DNA of 64,000 nucleotides from an uncultured Eubacteriales bacterium. Its GTDB lineage: Bacteria > Bacillota > Clostridia > Lachnospirales > Lachnospiraceae. The stretch spans positions 1 through 64,000 of the forward strand of contig OMYS01000004.1 in the NCBI GenBank assembly GCA_900315305.1. Direction: 5' to 3'. Shown here in pieces: positions 45,239 through 53,120 of this stretch (within the stretch, counting starts at the first letter, position 1; every line of letters begins with the position of its first letter). A program made the position numbers and the translations under genes. The notes under the pieces are model-generated. The model was not told the DNA's origin. It was given only the letters and a program-made list of their open reading frames with translations, and did no database searches.

Positions 45239-45287
45239 GTCCCGGTCGCAGTGCCCGGGACGCGGCGTGCTTGCACGCCGGCGTTCA
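45239..45287 (+). other. Two hairpins after purL with a repeated motif
   Basis: GTCCCGG pairs with CCGGGAC (to 45262), and GGCGTGC pairs with GCACGCC (about 45264-45283). The first 16 bases, GTCCCGGTCGCAGTGC, are also at 21176-21191 before the GlpA-like gene. No T-run follows the hairpins. Confidence 0.5.
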
Positions 45288-45309
45288 AGGGCACTAGCGA
45301 CGACAACAG

Positions 45310-45352
45310 AAAGGAGGATGTCGCCGGAATTTCCGGCGGCATCCTCCTTTTC
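45310..45352 (+). terminator. Terminator of purL
   Basis: AAAGGAGGATG and CATCCTCCTTT with inner CGCCGGAA/TTCCGGCG form a long stem followed by TTTT. It is the main end of the purL transcript. Confidence 0.88.
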
Positions 45353-45380
45353 TATGCTTCAGTGGCCCTATGTATAACAG

Positions 45381-45409
45381 AAAAGGCTTCGGAAAATTCC
45401 GAAGCCTTT
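45381..45409 (-). terminator. Terminator of tRNA-Met (minus strand)
   Basis: AAAGGCTTCGGAA (45382-45394) and TTCCGAAGCCTTT (45397-45409) form a 13-bp stem. On the minus strand it follows the tRNA by 4 nt and runs into TTTT. Confidence 0.85.
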
Positions 45410-45413
45410 CACG

Positions 45414-45487
45414 TAGCGAGAGGGAGATTCGAACTCTCGACACCGCGGGTATGAACCGCGTGCTCTAGCCAGCTGAGCTATCTCGCC
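45414..45487 (-). tRNA. tRNA-Met (anticodon CAT), elongator type
   Basis: On the minus strand the acceptor GGCGAGA pairs with TCTCGCT, with a G-T first pair, and A as discriminator. The anticodon stem CGCGG/CCGCG encloses TTCATAC. The G1-U72 pair and the D-arm AGCTCAGCTGGCTAGAGC match elongator Met tRNA of Firmicutes, not the initiator with its C-A mismatch. An Ile-lysidine-modified tRNA-Ile(CAT) is less likely. Confidence 0.93.
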
Positions 45488-45568
45488 ATCCTTATGTCTC
45501 GCGGCCGCTCTCGCGACTGCCTATTTAGAATACTAAATTGTGGCAGTTGTGTCAACCATTTTTTGCAA

Positions 45569-46660
45569 TTATTTTTCGATATTTTCCCGCGCGATGTCAG
45601 CCGCGCTCACCGCGACCCCGTTCACCGTGACGGTTCCGTCCGCCGGGATGAGGATGTAGTCCCGTCCGTCGATCCGGCGGGTCTCGACCAGCTGCGCCTT
45701 ATCGACAGGAAGCTTGACGAGGGCCGCGTCCGTGCGGACTGTCACGTACGGCTCCGCGATGACGTCCATCGCGATCGGCGTATCGCCGACTGTGTCGTCG
45801 TACATTTCGTCGAAATCCTCCGTGCCGAGTCCCGCGGCACTCACGATCCTTCGCAGCGTCTCCTTCTCGAGCACCGGGGAGGCGTCCTCCTCGGCGGCCT
45901 TCTCCACGATGTTCTCCGTGATTGCCGCCGCTGTCTCGACCGTGCAGTCCATCTGGCCGAGCAGCTCGGAGAAGACCTCCTTCTGGGCCTTCACGCCGAC
46001 GGGGACATGGCTCTCCTCGAGATGAAACAGGCCGTTGATGAAGTCCTCCTCATCCGGTGCGGCTGAGTGCACAAGCACCTCATTTCTGTTCTCGAGTCTT
46101 CCGTCAAAAGCCGGGTACAGGAAGCTGCTGACCGGATTCCCGATCTGCCATCTCCGGTCGAGCTCCGTGACGCGGTCCTCATCAAAGCCGAGCGCCGGCT
46201 GCGTAAGCTTCGCCGGGGAGATGGCGAAGAGCAGCGCCTGATAGACAAGGTCTCCGTCCTCGAGCTTTCTTCCGTCCTTTGATTTTGTCGGTACATCGTA
46301 GACGATCTTTGTCAGCGTCGCGTAGTACGGGTCCGTGTGCGCGTATCCGGCCAGAAGACTGTCGCGGAAGCCGGTGAATTCGCTGACAGACAGGCCCTTC
46401 ATTTTGCGGAGAGCGAGGAGCTCCTCATTCTGGCTTTCCATTTGTATTGGAAATGAATCCCGCCCGAGGCGCGTCGAGAGTGCCTTCGAAAAGAGCGTCT
46501 GGTAGCGGAACTGCTCCGCTTCCTCCATGCCGATCAGCTTCTCTACATTCTCCCAGACAGGGACGTTATCTGCATTTACATAGACTCCGTAGATCCAGTC
46601 GACGACGGTGTCCTTTGACTTTACAACCTTGCGGATTTCTTTCAGATCACTTTTATCCAC
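45569..46660 (-). CDS. DUF4317 family protein
   Basis: The 363-residue protein begins with GTG, 6 nt after AAGGAGG on the minus strand, giving MDKSDLKEIRKVVKSKDTVVDWIYGVYV. This N-terminus and the later DPYYATLTKIVYDVPTKSKDGRKLED, ISPAKLTQPALGFDE and WQIGNPVSSFLYPAFDGR fit the DUF4317 family, found mostly in Clostridia and with unknown function. There is no signal peptide or membrane segment. It is divergent from the kinase-receiver gene and has no partner gene on its strand except the tRNA. Confidence 0.82.
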   Translation of the reverse strand: MDKSDLKEIRKVVKSKDTVVDWIYGVYVNADNVPVWENVEKLIGMEEAEQFRYQTLFSKALSTRLGRDSFPIQMESQNEELLALRKMKGLSVSEFTGFRDSLLAGYAHTDPYYATLTKIVYDVPTKSKDGRKLEDGDLVYQALLFAISPAKLTQPALGFDEDRVTELDRRWQIGNPVSSFLYPAFDGRLENRNEVLVHSAAPDEEDFINGLFHLEESHVPVGVKAQKEVFSELLGQMDCTVETAAAITENIVEKAAEEDASPVLEKETLRRIVSAAGLGTEDFDEMYDDTVGDTPIAMDVIAEPYVTVRTDAALVKLPVDKAQLVETRRIDGRDYILIPADGTVTVNGVAVSAADIARENIEK

Positions 46661-46915
46661 GGTCTTACCTCCTTGCGTGTACTCTACACTTTACCTGAAA
46701 TGTCTCTGAAATTCAATCTGGAGTTATTCCACTCGGGGCTTGTTTATGGTACATTGTTACATAGAAAATCCGCAGGATATCAGGAAGGTTTCAAGGCTCC
46801 GAAGATGACTTTCCGGCGGTGATGTGCTAAAATTTAAAAGTCTTATCTGCGGACAGAGTAAGGATTGGCAGATCGGTTTCGGGGAAGAGAACCGACATGT
46901 TGAGGGAGAATTACA

Positions 46916-47815
46916 ATGTACGATTATATTGAAAATAAGCAGGCGGACGAGTCCGGCGGCACGCTGGATATTCCTTCGTTTATCAGGAAGCTGATGGCAT
47001 ACGCGACGCCCCAGATCGAGCTGAAGCATCTTCACCTGCGCTACAGGACGGAGAATGTTTCGTCTCCGAGGATTGAGGTCGATGAAAAGAAGCTGAAGAA
47101 GCTGTTTGAGCGCCTGCTGGATCGGGCAATCGAATCCACTCCGCCCGGAGGGGATGTCATTTTCAGCGTATCGGAGCTGTCACGCAGCGGCCAGAATATG
47201 ACGCTGGAGTTTTATGTGCAGGACAACGGAATCGGGATGGCTCCGGATGAAGTGGAGCAGGCCACGGCCGAGGAGCAGCCGCTGGTGAATGCCCTGAACG
47301 GGCGCATCAGCTTTGAGAGCCGGAGAAACATGGGTACAATCGCGCATATTGTTGTGACGGTCAGAGCGATCGAGACAGAGGCGGATCAGCCGGTGCCGAA
47401 TGTAAGCCGTGATGTCTATAATTTCAAGGGCAAGAGGGTTCTTGTTGTCGAGGACCACCCGCTCAATCTTGAAATCGCGAAAAATATGCTGGAGCATGTC
47501 GGCTTTGTGGTCGACACTGCGGTTGACGGCCAGCAGGCCGTAGAGCAGTATAATGAGGAAGGGGATTCACTGGATCTGATTCTGATGGATATCCGGATGC
47601 CTGTCAAGGACGGTGTGGAGGCGACGCAGGAGATCCGTTCCATGGAAGAGGGAACCGGGAAGAGCATTCCGATCATCGCGCTCACGGCGAGCGCGTACGA
47701 GGGCGATGTGAAACGCGCGCGTGATGCGGGAATGAACGATTCGATTCTGAAGCCGATTGATCCGGCTAAGATGTACAATGTGCTTTCCGAGTATCTGTAT
47801 ACGAAGAAGGAGTGA
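46916..47815 (+). CDS. Histidine-kinase remnant fused to a receiver domain
   Basis: The 299-residue protein starts directly in a HATPase_c-like domain. IEVDEKKLKKLFERLLDRAIESTPPGG stands where the N box should be, but its Asn is missing. The G1 box QDNGIGM is present and the G2 region is short (RNMGTIAHIVV). No dimerisation-phosphoacceptor His region or sensor precedes it. From residue 170 there is a complete receiver domain, VLVVEDHPLNLEI with acidic pocket, phospho-acceptor Asp225 in LILMDIRMP, LTASA and KPID. It could be a stand-alone receiver with a degenerate ATP-binding domain, or the rest of a hybrid kinase. GAGGGAG precedes the ATG, so it is expressed as it stands. Confidence 0.8.
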   Translation: MYDYIENKQADESGGTLDIPSFIRKLMAYATPQIELKHLHLRYRTENVSSPRIEVDEKKLKKLFERLLDRAIESTPPGGDVIFSVSELSRSGQNMTLEFYVQDNGIGMAPDEVEQATAEEQPLVNALNGRISFESRRNMGTIAHIVVTVRAIETEADQPVPNVSRDVYNFKGKRVLVVEDHPLNLEIAKNMLEHVGFVVDTAVDGQQAVEQYNEEGDSLDLILMDIRMPVKDGVEATQEIRSMEEGTGKSIPIIALTASAYEGDVKRARDAGMNDSILKPIDPAKMYNVLSEYLYTKKE

Positions 47816-47831
47816 AAGACCGCGATTGCAT

Positions 47832-47869
47832 AAAAGGGCTGCCCGGCAGAAACGCCGGACAGCCTTTTT
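47832..47869. terminator. Bidirectional terminator between convergent genes
   Basis: AAAAGGGCTGCCCGGC pairs with GCCGGACAGCCTTTTT with one mismatch, giving T-runs in both directions. It serves the kinase-receiver gene and the HAD gene on the other strand. Confidence 0.87.
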
Positions 47870-47898
47870 CGAAACGTTGAAGCAGGTAGTACGAGCCG

Positions 47899-48528
47899 TC
47901 AGCGGATGCCGGGCAGATTCAGGATGTCGAGCGGAGCCTTGACCGTGAAGTCCGGTTCCGGGACGGAGCCGAATCCGTATGACGCGAAAATGAACGGCAG
48001 TCCCGCCTCCTTTGTCGCGGTGAAGTCGCCCATGGTGTCGCCGACATAGGCCGGATCCTTCAGTCCGAGACGGTCCGCGAGGATCCGAATGTTGCGGGCC
48101 TTGGCAAAGCCGGTGTCGCCGGGGCAGAGGTGACCGGCCACAAGCGGCGCAAGCCCCGTGTCCGCAAGAAGCACCTCGATGTAGCCGGCCTGGCAGTTGC
48201 TGACGATGCCGGCGGGAATGCCGCGCTTCTTAAGCTCCTCGAAGAGACCCATGACGCCGTCATAGAGAGGCGGCCTGTCCGTGAGCAGGTCGTCATTTTC
48301 GCGCTCGCAGCACTCGCGGAGGATATCGATGGCTTTCTTCGCCGGGAGCTCCGGGAAGAGGGAGATGGCGATGGTATCCATCGTCTTGCCGAATTCCTTT
48401 GTGAGACGCTCCGCTGTGATGAAGCCGGCATCCATGCCGTGCGCCTCGATCGTGCGTCTCCAGGAGCGCGCGACCTGCGGCGTCGAATTCCAGAGCGTTC
48501 CGTCTACATCAAAAATCAGAGAATCCAT
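47899..48528 (-). CDS. HAD family hydrolase (phosphoglycolate phosphatase-like)
   Basis: The 209-residue protein starts MDSLIFDVDGTLWNSTPQVARSW, has GIVSNCQ as motif II and PAYVGDTMGDFTATKEAG as the metal-binding motif, with a helical cap. It is a third HAD gene of the Gph/PGMB-like subgroup in the window. The AGGGAG ribosome site lies on the minus strand before the ATG. The substrate is unknown. Confidence 0.85.
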   Translation of the reverse strand: MDSLIFDVDGTLWNSTPQVARSWRRTIEAHGMDAGFITAERLTKEFGKTMDTIAISLFPELPAKKAIDILRECCERENDDLLTDRPPLYDGVMGLFEELKKRGIPAGIVSNCQAGYIEVLLADTGLAPLVAGHLCPGDTGFAKARNIRILADRLGLKDPAYVGDTMGDFTATKEAGLPFIFASYGFGSVPEPDFTVKAPLDILNLPGIR

Positions 48529-48576
48529 AATCCCTCTCCCTTTTTATGTTTGTCTTTTCGAATGGTAAAAACACAC

Positions 48577-48654
48577 GGGTGTCAGGTTCCAATAAAAATT
48601 CTATAAACAAATCGAGACGAATGTTTATGGTTTGTTAATCGGAACCTGACACCC
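48577..48654. repeat. Palindromic element C
   Basis: GGGTGTCAGGTTCC (48577-48590) and GGAACCTGACACCC (48641-48654) are perfect 14-bp inverted repeats. Inside, ATAAAC (48603-48608) pairs with GTTTAT (48623-48628). The right arm runs into a 10-bp direct repeat, ACACCCTTCG, in two copies (48649-48668). It has no similarity to families A or B. It may be a remnant of an IS200/IS605-type end or a small palindromic repeat. Confidence 0.7.
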
Positions 48655-48673
48655 TTCGACACCCTTCGACACT

Positions 48674-48693
48674 GAGGGGTGCCGAATCATTAC
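48674..48693 (+). repeat. Solo right end of family A
   Basis: GAGGGGTGCCGAATCATTAC matches the right end of family A copies with few changes. No other part of the element is near. Confidence 0.5.
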
Positions 48694-48710
48694 AGACTGG
48701 AGTATAGCAG

Positions 48711-49877
48711 ATGGAAAACGATTTTGTAAAGCCACTCACTGTATGGTATAATCTGGGCCATAGAGACCTTCCGTGGCGGCATACGAGAGCCCCTTATAAG
48801 ATCTGGGTCTCCGAGATTATGCTGCAGCAGACCCGCGTCGAGGCCGTCAGGACCTACTACGCGAGATTTCTCGAGGCGCTGCCGGATGTCCGCCATCTTG
48901 CGGTGTGTCCGGACGACAGACTCCTGAAGCTCTGGGAGGGACTCGGCTACTACAGCCGCGTAAGAAACATGAAGAAGGCGGCTCAGATTATCACGAGTGA
49001 TTTCGGCGGAGAATTTCCCGCGGATGCGGGAGAGCTCCGGAAGCTCCCGGGCATCGGCGAGTACACGGCCGGGGCGGTGGCGTCCATCGCGTTCGGACGC
49101 GCGGAGCCGGCTGTCGACGGCAACGTCATGCGCGTCTATGCCCGTCTTATGGCGGATGACAGCAATAATCTGTCGCAGAAAATGAAGCGGCTTGTCACGG
49201 AGGAGCTTCGCGGCGTTCTCGTCTCATCCTTCGGACAGCCCGGCCGCCCCGCCTCCTATCCGGGTGACGGAGACGCGCCGGCAGAGACCGGCGCCTTCAA
49301 TCAGGCGCTGTTTGAGCTCGGTGCGACTGTGTGTACGCCGAAGGATCCGAAGTGTGCGTCCTGTCCTGTGCGGCCGTGGTGCCTTGCATTTTCTGAAGGG
49401 AAGACGGAGACTCTTCCGGTGCGGATCGTACCGAAAAAGCACAGGGAGGAGGACCGAACCGTGCTCCTCATTGAGGATGACGGTCGGACGGCTGTCCGGC
49501 GGAGGCCGGATGGAGGTCTTCTCGGCGGGCTCTATGAATTTCCGAATCTCCCGGGATCTGTCGGAGAGGAGGAGGCGCTTGCCTACGTGAGACAAAGCGG
49601 CTTTGAGGCGCTCCGGATCCGGAAGCTTCCGGACGCGAAGCATGTATTTTCCCATGTGACATGGCGCATGACAGGCTATTACATAACGATTGCGCCGGAA
49701 ACTGAAAATGGAGGACAGAACGAATGGATCTTCGCGGACAGGGCGGAGCTGAAAAACGTCTATCCGATACCTGCGGCATTTGCCGCGTATGCAAACCTGC
49801 TGGGTGTCCTGGTGGGCAAAAAAGGAAAGGAACGAAGGATCAATGAAGATTCTGACAGTCGCAATTCCATGCTATAA
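48711..49877 (+). CDS. mutY: A/G-specific adenine glycosylase
   Basis: The 388-residue enzyme removes adenine mispaired with 8-oxoguanine. It has the EIMLQQTRVEAV helix, the helix-hairpin-helix LPGIGEYTAGAV with VDGNVMRVYAR (catalytic Asp), an Fe-S cluster in CTPKDPKCASCPVRPWC (C-X6-C-X2-C-X5-C) and a C-terminal NUDIX-like domain that reads 8-oxoguanine, with FPNLPG and FSHVTW. An insert near residue 185 (GQPGRPASYPGDGDAPAE) is unusual. GGAG lies 8 nt before the ATG. The 3' end overlaps the next gene by 35 bases. Confidence 0.94.
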   Translation: MENDFVKPLTVWYNLGHRDLPWRHTRAPYKIWVSEIMLQQTRVEAVRTYYARFLEALPDVRHLAVCPDDRLLKLWEGLGYYSRVRNMKKAAQIITSDFGGEFPADAGELRKLPGIGEYTAGAVASIAFGRAEPAVDGNVMRVYARLMADDSNNLSQKMKRLVTEELRGVLVSSFGQPGRPASYPGDGDAPAETGAFNQALFELGATVCTPKDPKCASCPVRPWCLAFSEGKTETLPVRIVPKKHREEDRTVLLIEDDGRTAVRRRPDGGLLGGLYEFPNLPGSVGEEEALAYVRQSGFEALRIRKLPDAKHVFSHVTWRMTGYYITIAPETENGGQNEWIFADRAELKNVYPIPAAFAAYANLLGVLVGKKGKERRINEDSDSRNSML

Positions 49878-50862
49878 TTCCGAGGCTTACATGAGAAAGG
49901 CGATCGACCACGCGATGGTCGGCGGCGATGATGTTGAGGTGTTGATCATCGATGACGGCTCAAAGGACGGGACGCTCGATATCGCAAGAGAGTACGAGAA
50001 GCGCTTTCCGACGATCTGCCGTGCGATTCACCAGGAGAACAAGGGCCACGGCGGAGCCGTCAACACGGGCATCGCTGAGGCGAGCGGCGTGTATTTCAAG
50101 GTCTGCGACAGCGACGACTGGCTCGATTATGATTCCTACATGAAGGTGCTCGATGCGCTTCGGGCATGTATTGCCGGCCCGACGACACTCGACTGTCTCT
50201 TCTCAAATTACATTTATGAGAAGCAGGGCGCGAAGAGAAAGCACGGCATGCGCTATGTGGGTACATTTCCGGAGGATCGGATCTTTACATGGAATGACAT
50301 TATCAAGCCGCTCAACACGCACCGCTACGTCCTCATGCACTCGATTATCTATAGGACGCAGCTCCTTCGCGACTGCGGGCTTGAGCTGCCGGAGCACACC
50401 TTCTACGTGGACAATATCTACGCGTTCACGCCGATGATGTATGTGAAGACGATGTATTACTGCAATGTCCCGCTCTACCGTTATTTCATCGGCCGGAGCG
50501 ACCAGTCCGTCAATGAGAAGGTCATGGTCGGCCGGATGGACCAGCAGATCCGCGTGACAAAGATCATGATCGACAGCTACCGGCCTGAGCTTGTGAAGAA
50601 CAAGAACATGGCCTCCTACATGATCCACGATATGGGAATCATCATGAGCGTCACGTCGATTCTCCTTCTCCGGATCGGGACAGATGCGGCGCTCGAGCAG
50701 AAGAAGGAAATCTGGAACTACCTGAAGAAGAAGGACCTTGTGATGTACCTGCGGATCCGCCACAGCGTGCTCGGACGCGCGCTCAACATTCCGACGAAGG
50801 CAGGGCGTGATATCGCGGTCAAGGGATATCAGCTCGTTCAGAAATATTACGGCTTCAACTGA
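49843..50862 (+). CDS. Family 2 glycosyltransferase
   Basis: The start is the ATG inside the end of mutY, at MKILTVAIPCYNSEAYMRKAI, preceded by GAAGGA. The 339-residue protein has the GT-A fold marks VLIIDDGSKDGTLDIA, NKGHGGAVNTGI and CDSDDWLDYDSY (metal-binding Asp). The C-terminus is helical and lacks clear membrane segments. It probably adds a sugar during cell-wall or capsule polymer synthesis. The acceptor is unknown. It is followed by YdcF- and CNNM-type membrane-related genes. Confidence 0.87.
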   Translation: MKILTVAIPCYNSEAYMRKAIDHAMVGGDDVEVLIIDDGSKDGTLDIAREYEKRFPTICRAIHQENKGHGGAVNTGIAEASGVYFKVCDSDDWLDYDSYMKVLDALRACIAGPTTLDCLFSNYIYEKQGAKRKHGMRYVGTFPEDRIFTWNDIIKPLNTHRYVLMHSIIYRTQLLRDCGLELPEHTFYVDNIYAFTPMMYVKTMYYCNVPLYRYFIGRSDQSVNEKVMVGRMDQQIRVTKIMIDSYRPELVKNKNMASYMIHDMGIIMSVTSILLLRIGTDAALEQKKEIWNYLKKKDLVMYLRIRHSVLGRALNIPTKAGRDIAVKGYQLVQKYYGFN

Positions 50863-50865
50863 GCT

Positions 50866-51483
50866 ATGATCGACAGAAAATACAGGCGCTTTGCGTCTGA
50901 TATCACGGATTTTATGTTTATCGGGGATGAGCCCCGGAAGTCCGATATCATCTTTGTCCCGGGAAATGACAAGCCTCAGATGGCGGAGAGGGCCGCGGAG
51001 CTCTACCGGGACGGCTTCGCGAGGTACGTGCTTCCGTCCGGACGCTGGTATATCGGCCTCGGCTATTTTCCGGGGCCGGCCACGGAGAGTGACCGCTACA
51101 GCGGCACATATGAGACCGAGTGGGTATTTCTCCGGGATGTTCTTATGAAGAACGGTGTCCCGGAGGAGGCGATTCTCCGCGAGGACCGCGCGACGTTCAC
51201 CTACGAAAATGCAATTAACTGCCGGGCTGTCACGGACAGGGCAGGACTTGATGTGCGGCGGGCGATTCTCGTGACAAATACCATTCACGCGAGAAGGAGC
51301 CGGATGTATTTCCGCCTCCTTTACCCGGACACGGAGCTTATCAGCTGTCCGGTCGCGGCGACCGGCATCACCCGTGACAACTGGCTCGATCGGCCGGAGC
51401 GGGTGGAGGCCGTCATCAGCGAGTTTGAGCGCTGCGGGGGACAGTTTATGGACATTCTGAAGGAGATGGCCGATACAGTATGA
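50866..51483 (+). CDS. YdcF/ElyC-type DUF218 protein
   Basis: The 205-residue protein has the DUF218 core: DIIFVPGNDKPQMAERAAELYRDGF, YETEWVFLRDVLMKNGVPEEAILRED, TFTYENAINC and AILVTNTIHARRSRMYFRLLYP. Members are linked to envelope polysaccharide and lipid-carrier metabolism. No N-terminal membrane segment is present, so it appears to be a cytoplasmic version. It starts 3 bp after the glycosyltransferase and overlaps the next gene by four bases (ATGA). Confidence 0.85.
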   Translation: MIDRKYRRFASDITDFMFIGDEPRKSDIIFVPGNDKPQMAERAAELYRDGFARYVLPSGRWYIGLGYFPGPATESDRYSGTYETEWVFLRDVLMKNGVPEEAILREDRATFTYENAINCRAVTDRAGLDVRRAILVTNTIHARRSRMYFRLLYPDTELISCPVAATGITRDNWLDRPERVEAVISEFERCGGQFMDILKEMADTV

Positions 51484-52739
51484 AATATGTTCTTGATTTT
51501 GTGATTCTGGCTGCGCTCATTGCGCTGTCCGCATTTTTTTCGTCCGCAGAGACGGCACTGACGATGGTCAGAAAGACCTCGATCAAGGCGCGGGCCGATG
51601 AGGGAAATAAACGGGCGGTGACGACGATGAAGATTCTCGACCAGAGGTCGAAGATGCTGACCGCGATTCTTGTCGGCAACAATGTCGTGAACCTCTCCGC
51701 GTCTTCGCTGTCGACTGCATTTGCGATGCGTCTCTTCGGAAGCGCGGCGATCGGCGTCGCGACGGGAATCCTGACGGTCGTCATTATTCTCTTCGGTGAG
51801 ATCACGCCGAAAAATGCGGCTTCTGTCCGCGCGGAGGAGCTTTCGCTCAGGGACGCGCCGGTCATCCATGCGATCATGGTCGTGCTGACGCCTGTCATTT
51901 TCGTGCTGGACCACGTGTCGAGAGGAATCGAGCGGCTGATGGGCATTGATCCGGACGCGAAGCCTTCCATGACAGAGACAGAGCTACGGGCCCTCGTTGA
52001 TGTGTCCGAGGAAGACGGCGTCATTGAAAATGATGAGAAAAAGATGATCAATAACGTGGTCGATCTCTCGGACACACTCGCGAGAGAGATTATGATTCCG
52101 CGGATTGACATGACATCCGTGCCCGTTGAGTCCACCTTCGAGGAGCTGATCGAGACCTTCCGCGTCCACCGCTTCACGCGGGTGCCTGTCTACAAGGGCA
52201 CGACGGACCACGTGGTCGGAATTCTCAACATGAAGGACCTGCTGATCACGAGCAGGGAGGGCTTCTCGCTCGAGAAGATCATGCGGGAGCCGTATTACAC
52301 CTATGAGGCGAAGAATATTTCCGATCTGCTCGATGAGATGCGGCTCAATTCGCTGTCGATCGTCATCGTTCTCGATGAGTACGGCGCGGCCTCCGGCATG
52401 ATTACCATGGAGGACGTGCTCGAGGAGATCGTCGGCGATATGCATGACGAGTACAAGGGACGCGATATCGAGGAGATCACGGTCATTGAGCCGGGCAGAG
52501 AATATTCGTGCCTCGGGTCCGTCGATATCGATGACCTGAACAAGGCGATCGGTACGAAGCTTGAGTCGGAGGATTATGACACGGTCGGCGGCTACATCAT
52601 CGAGCATTCCGAGGACCGTCTCCCGAAGGTCGGCGAATATATCGTGACGAAGGACGGCGCGAAGATGATCGTCGAGGCCGTCAAGAAAAACCGGATCCTG
52701 CGGGTCCACATCTATCTGCCTGAGCAGGAGAAGGACTGA
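51480..52739 (+). CDS. CNNM/CorC (HlyC family) transporter-associated protein
   Basis: The 419-residue protein has an N-terminal CNNM domain with three or four membrane segments (residues 1-150, with FFSSAETALTMV and ILFGEITPKNAA). A CBS pair follows (about 190-320, IMIPRIDMTSVPV and IVLDEYGAASGMITMEDVLEEIVGDMHDE), and then a CorC_HlyC domain. Related proteins take part in Mg or Co export. Translation is coupled to the YdcF gene by the ATGA overlap. Confidence 0.92.
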   Translation: MKYVLDFVILAALIALSAFFSSAETALTMVRKTSIKARADEGNKRAVTTMKILDQRSKMLTAILVGNNVVNLSASSLSTAFAMRLFGSAAIGVATGILTVVIILFGEITPKNAASVRAEELSLRDAPVIHAIMVVLTPVIFVLDHVSRGIERLMGIDPDAKPSMTETELRALVDVSEEDGVIENDEKKMINNVVDLSDTLAREIMIPRIDMTSVPVESTFEELIETFRVHRFTRVPVYKGTTDHVVGILNMKDLLITSREGFSLEKIMREPYYTYEAKNISDLLDEMRLNSLSIVIVLDEYGAASGMITMEDVLEEIVGDMHDEYKGRDIEEITVIEPGREYSCLGSVDIDDLNKAIGTKLESEDYDTVGGYIIEHSEDRLPKVGEYIVTKDGAKMIVEAVKKNRILRVHIYLPEQEKD

Positions 52740-52744
52740 ATATA

Positions 52745-52793
52745 GCTGATATTCGCAACCGCCTGTGATTCCGGATGGCGAGTGAACTGTAAC
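52745..52793 (+). repeat. Family B fragment (right end)
   Basis: CTGATATTCGCAACCGCCTG, then GGATGGCGAGTGAACTGTAAC, is the right end of family B with few changes. The left part is missing. It begins shortly after the CNNM stop codon. Confidence 0.7.
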
Positions 52794-52819
52794 CGGGAAC
52801 GGGCATGCCCGATTCTGTC

Positions 52820-52848
52820 TTGTGCGGGGTCAGGCACTATGGTATAAT
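52820..52848 (+). promoter_or_regulatory. Promoter of the SCIFF operon
   Basis: TTGTGC (52820-52825) and TATAAT (52843-52848) are spaced by 17 bp, about 30 nt before the ribosome site. Confidence 0.72.
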
Positions 52849-52886
52849 AGCTTCTATACATGAGCTTTCATAAGGAGGATCTTATC

Positions 52887-53030
52887 ATGAAGCATATTGT
52901 CACTCTGAACACAAAGAACCTTCAGAACACACTTAAGAAGGGTGGCTGCGGCGAGTGCCAGACATCCTGCCAGTCCGCATGCAAGACATCCTGCACTGTC
53001 GGCAATCAGGAGTGCGAGAACAAGCGCTGA
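52887..53030 (+). CDS. scfA: SCIFF peptide (six cysteines in forty-five), RiPP precursor
   Basis: The 47-residue peptide MKHIVTLNTKNLQNTLKKGG continues with Cys21, Cys24, Cys28, Cys32, Cys36 and Cys43. This is the conserved SCIFF peptide of Clostridia, which receives a thioether cross-link from the radical SAM enzyme encoded next to it. AAGGAGG (52872-52878) lies 8 nt before the ATG. Near invariance across Clostridia suggests a general cellular role rather than an antibiotic. The function of the mature product is not settled. Confidence 0.96.
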   Translation: MKHIVTLNTKNLQNTLKKGGCGECQTSCQSACKTSCTVGNQECENKR

Positions 53031-53120
53031 TCGCGGAAAGAAACTGAAGAGCTATGAGCGGGGGCAGCGGCCGTGCGCCGCTGCTTCAATTTTGTCTTAC
53101 ATAAGAAAATTTGGAGTTTT

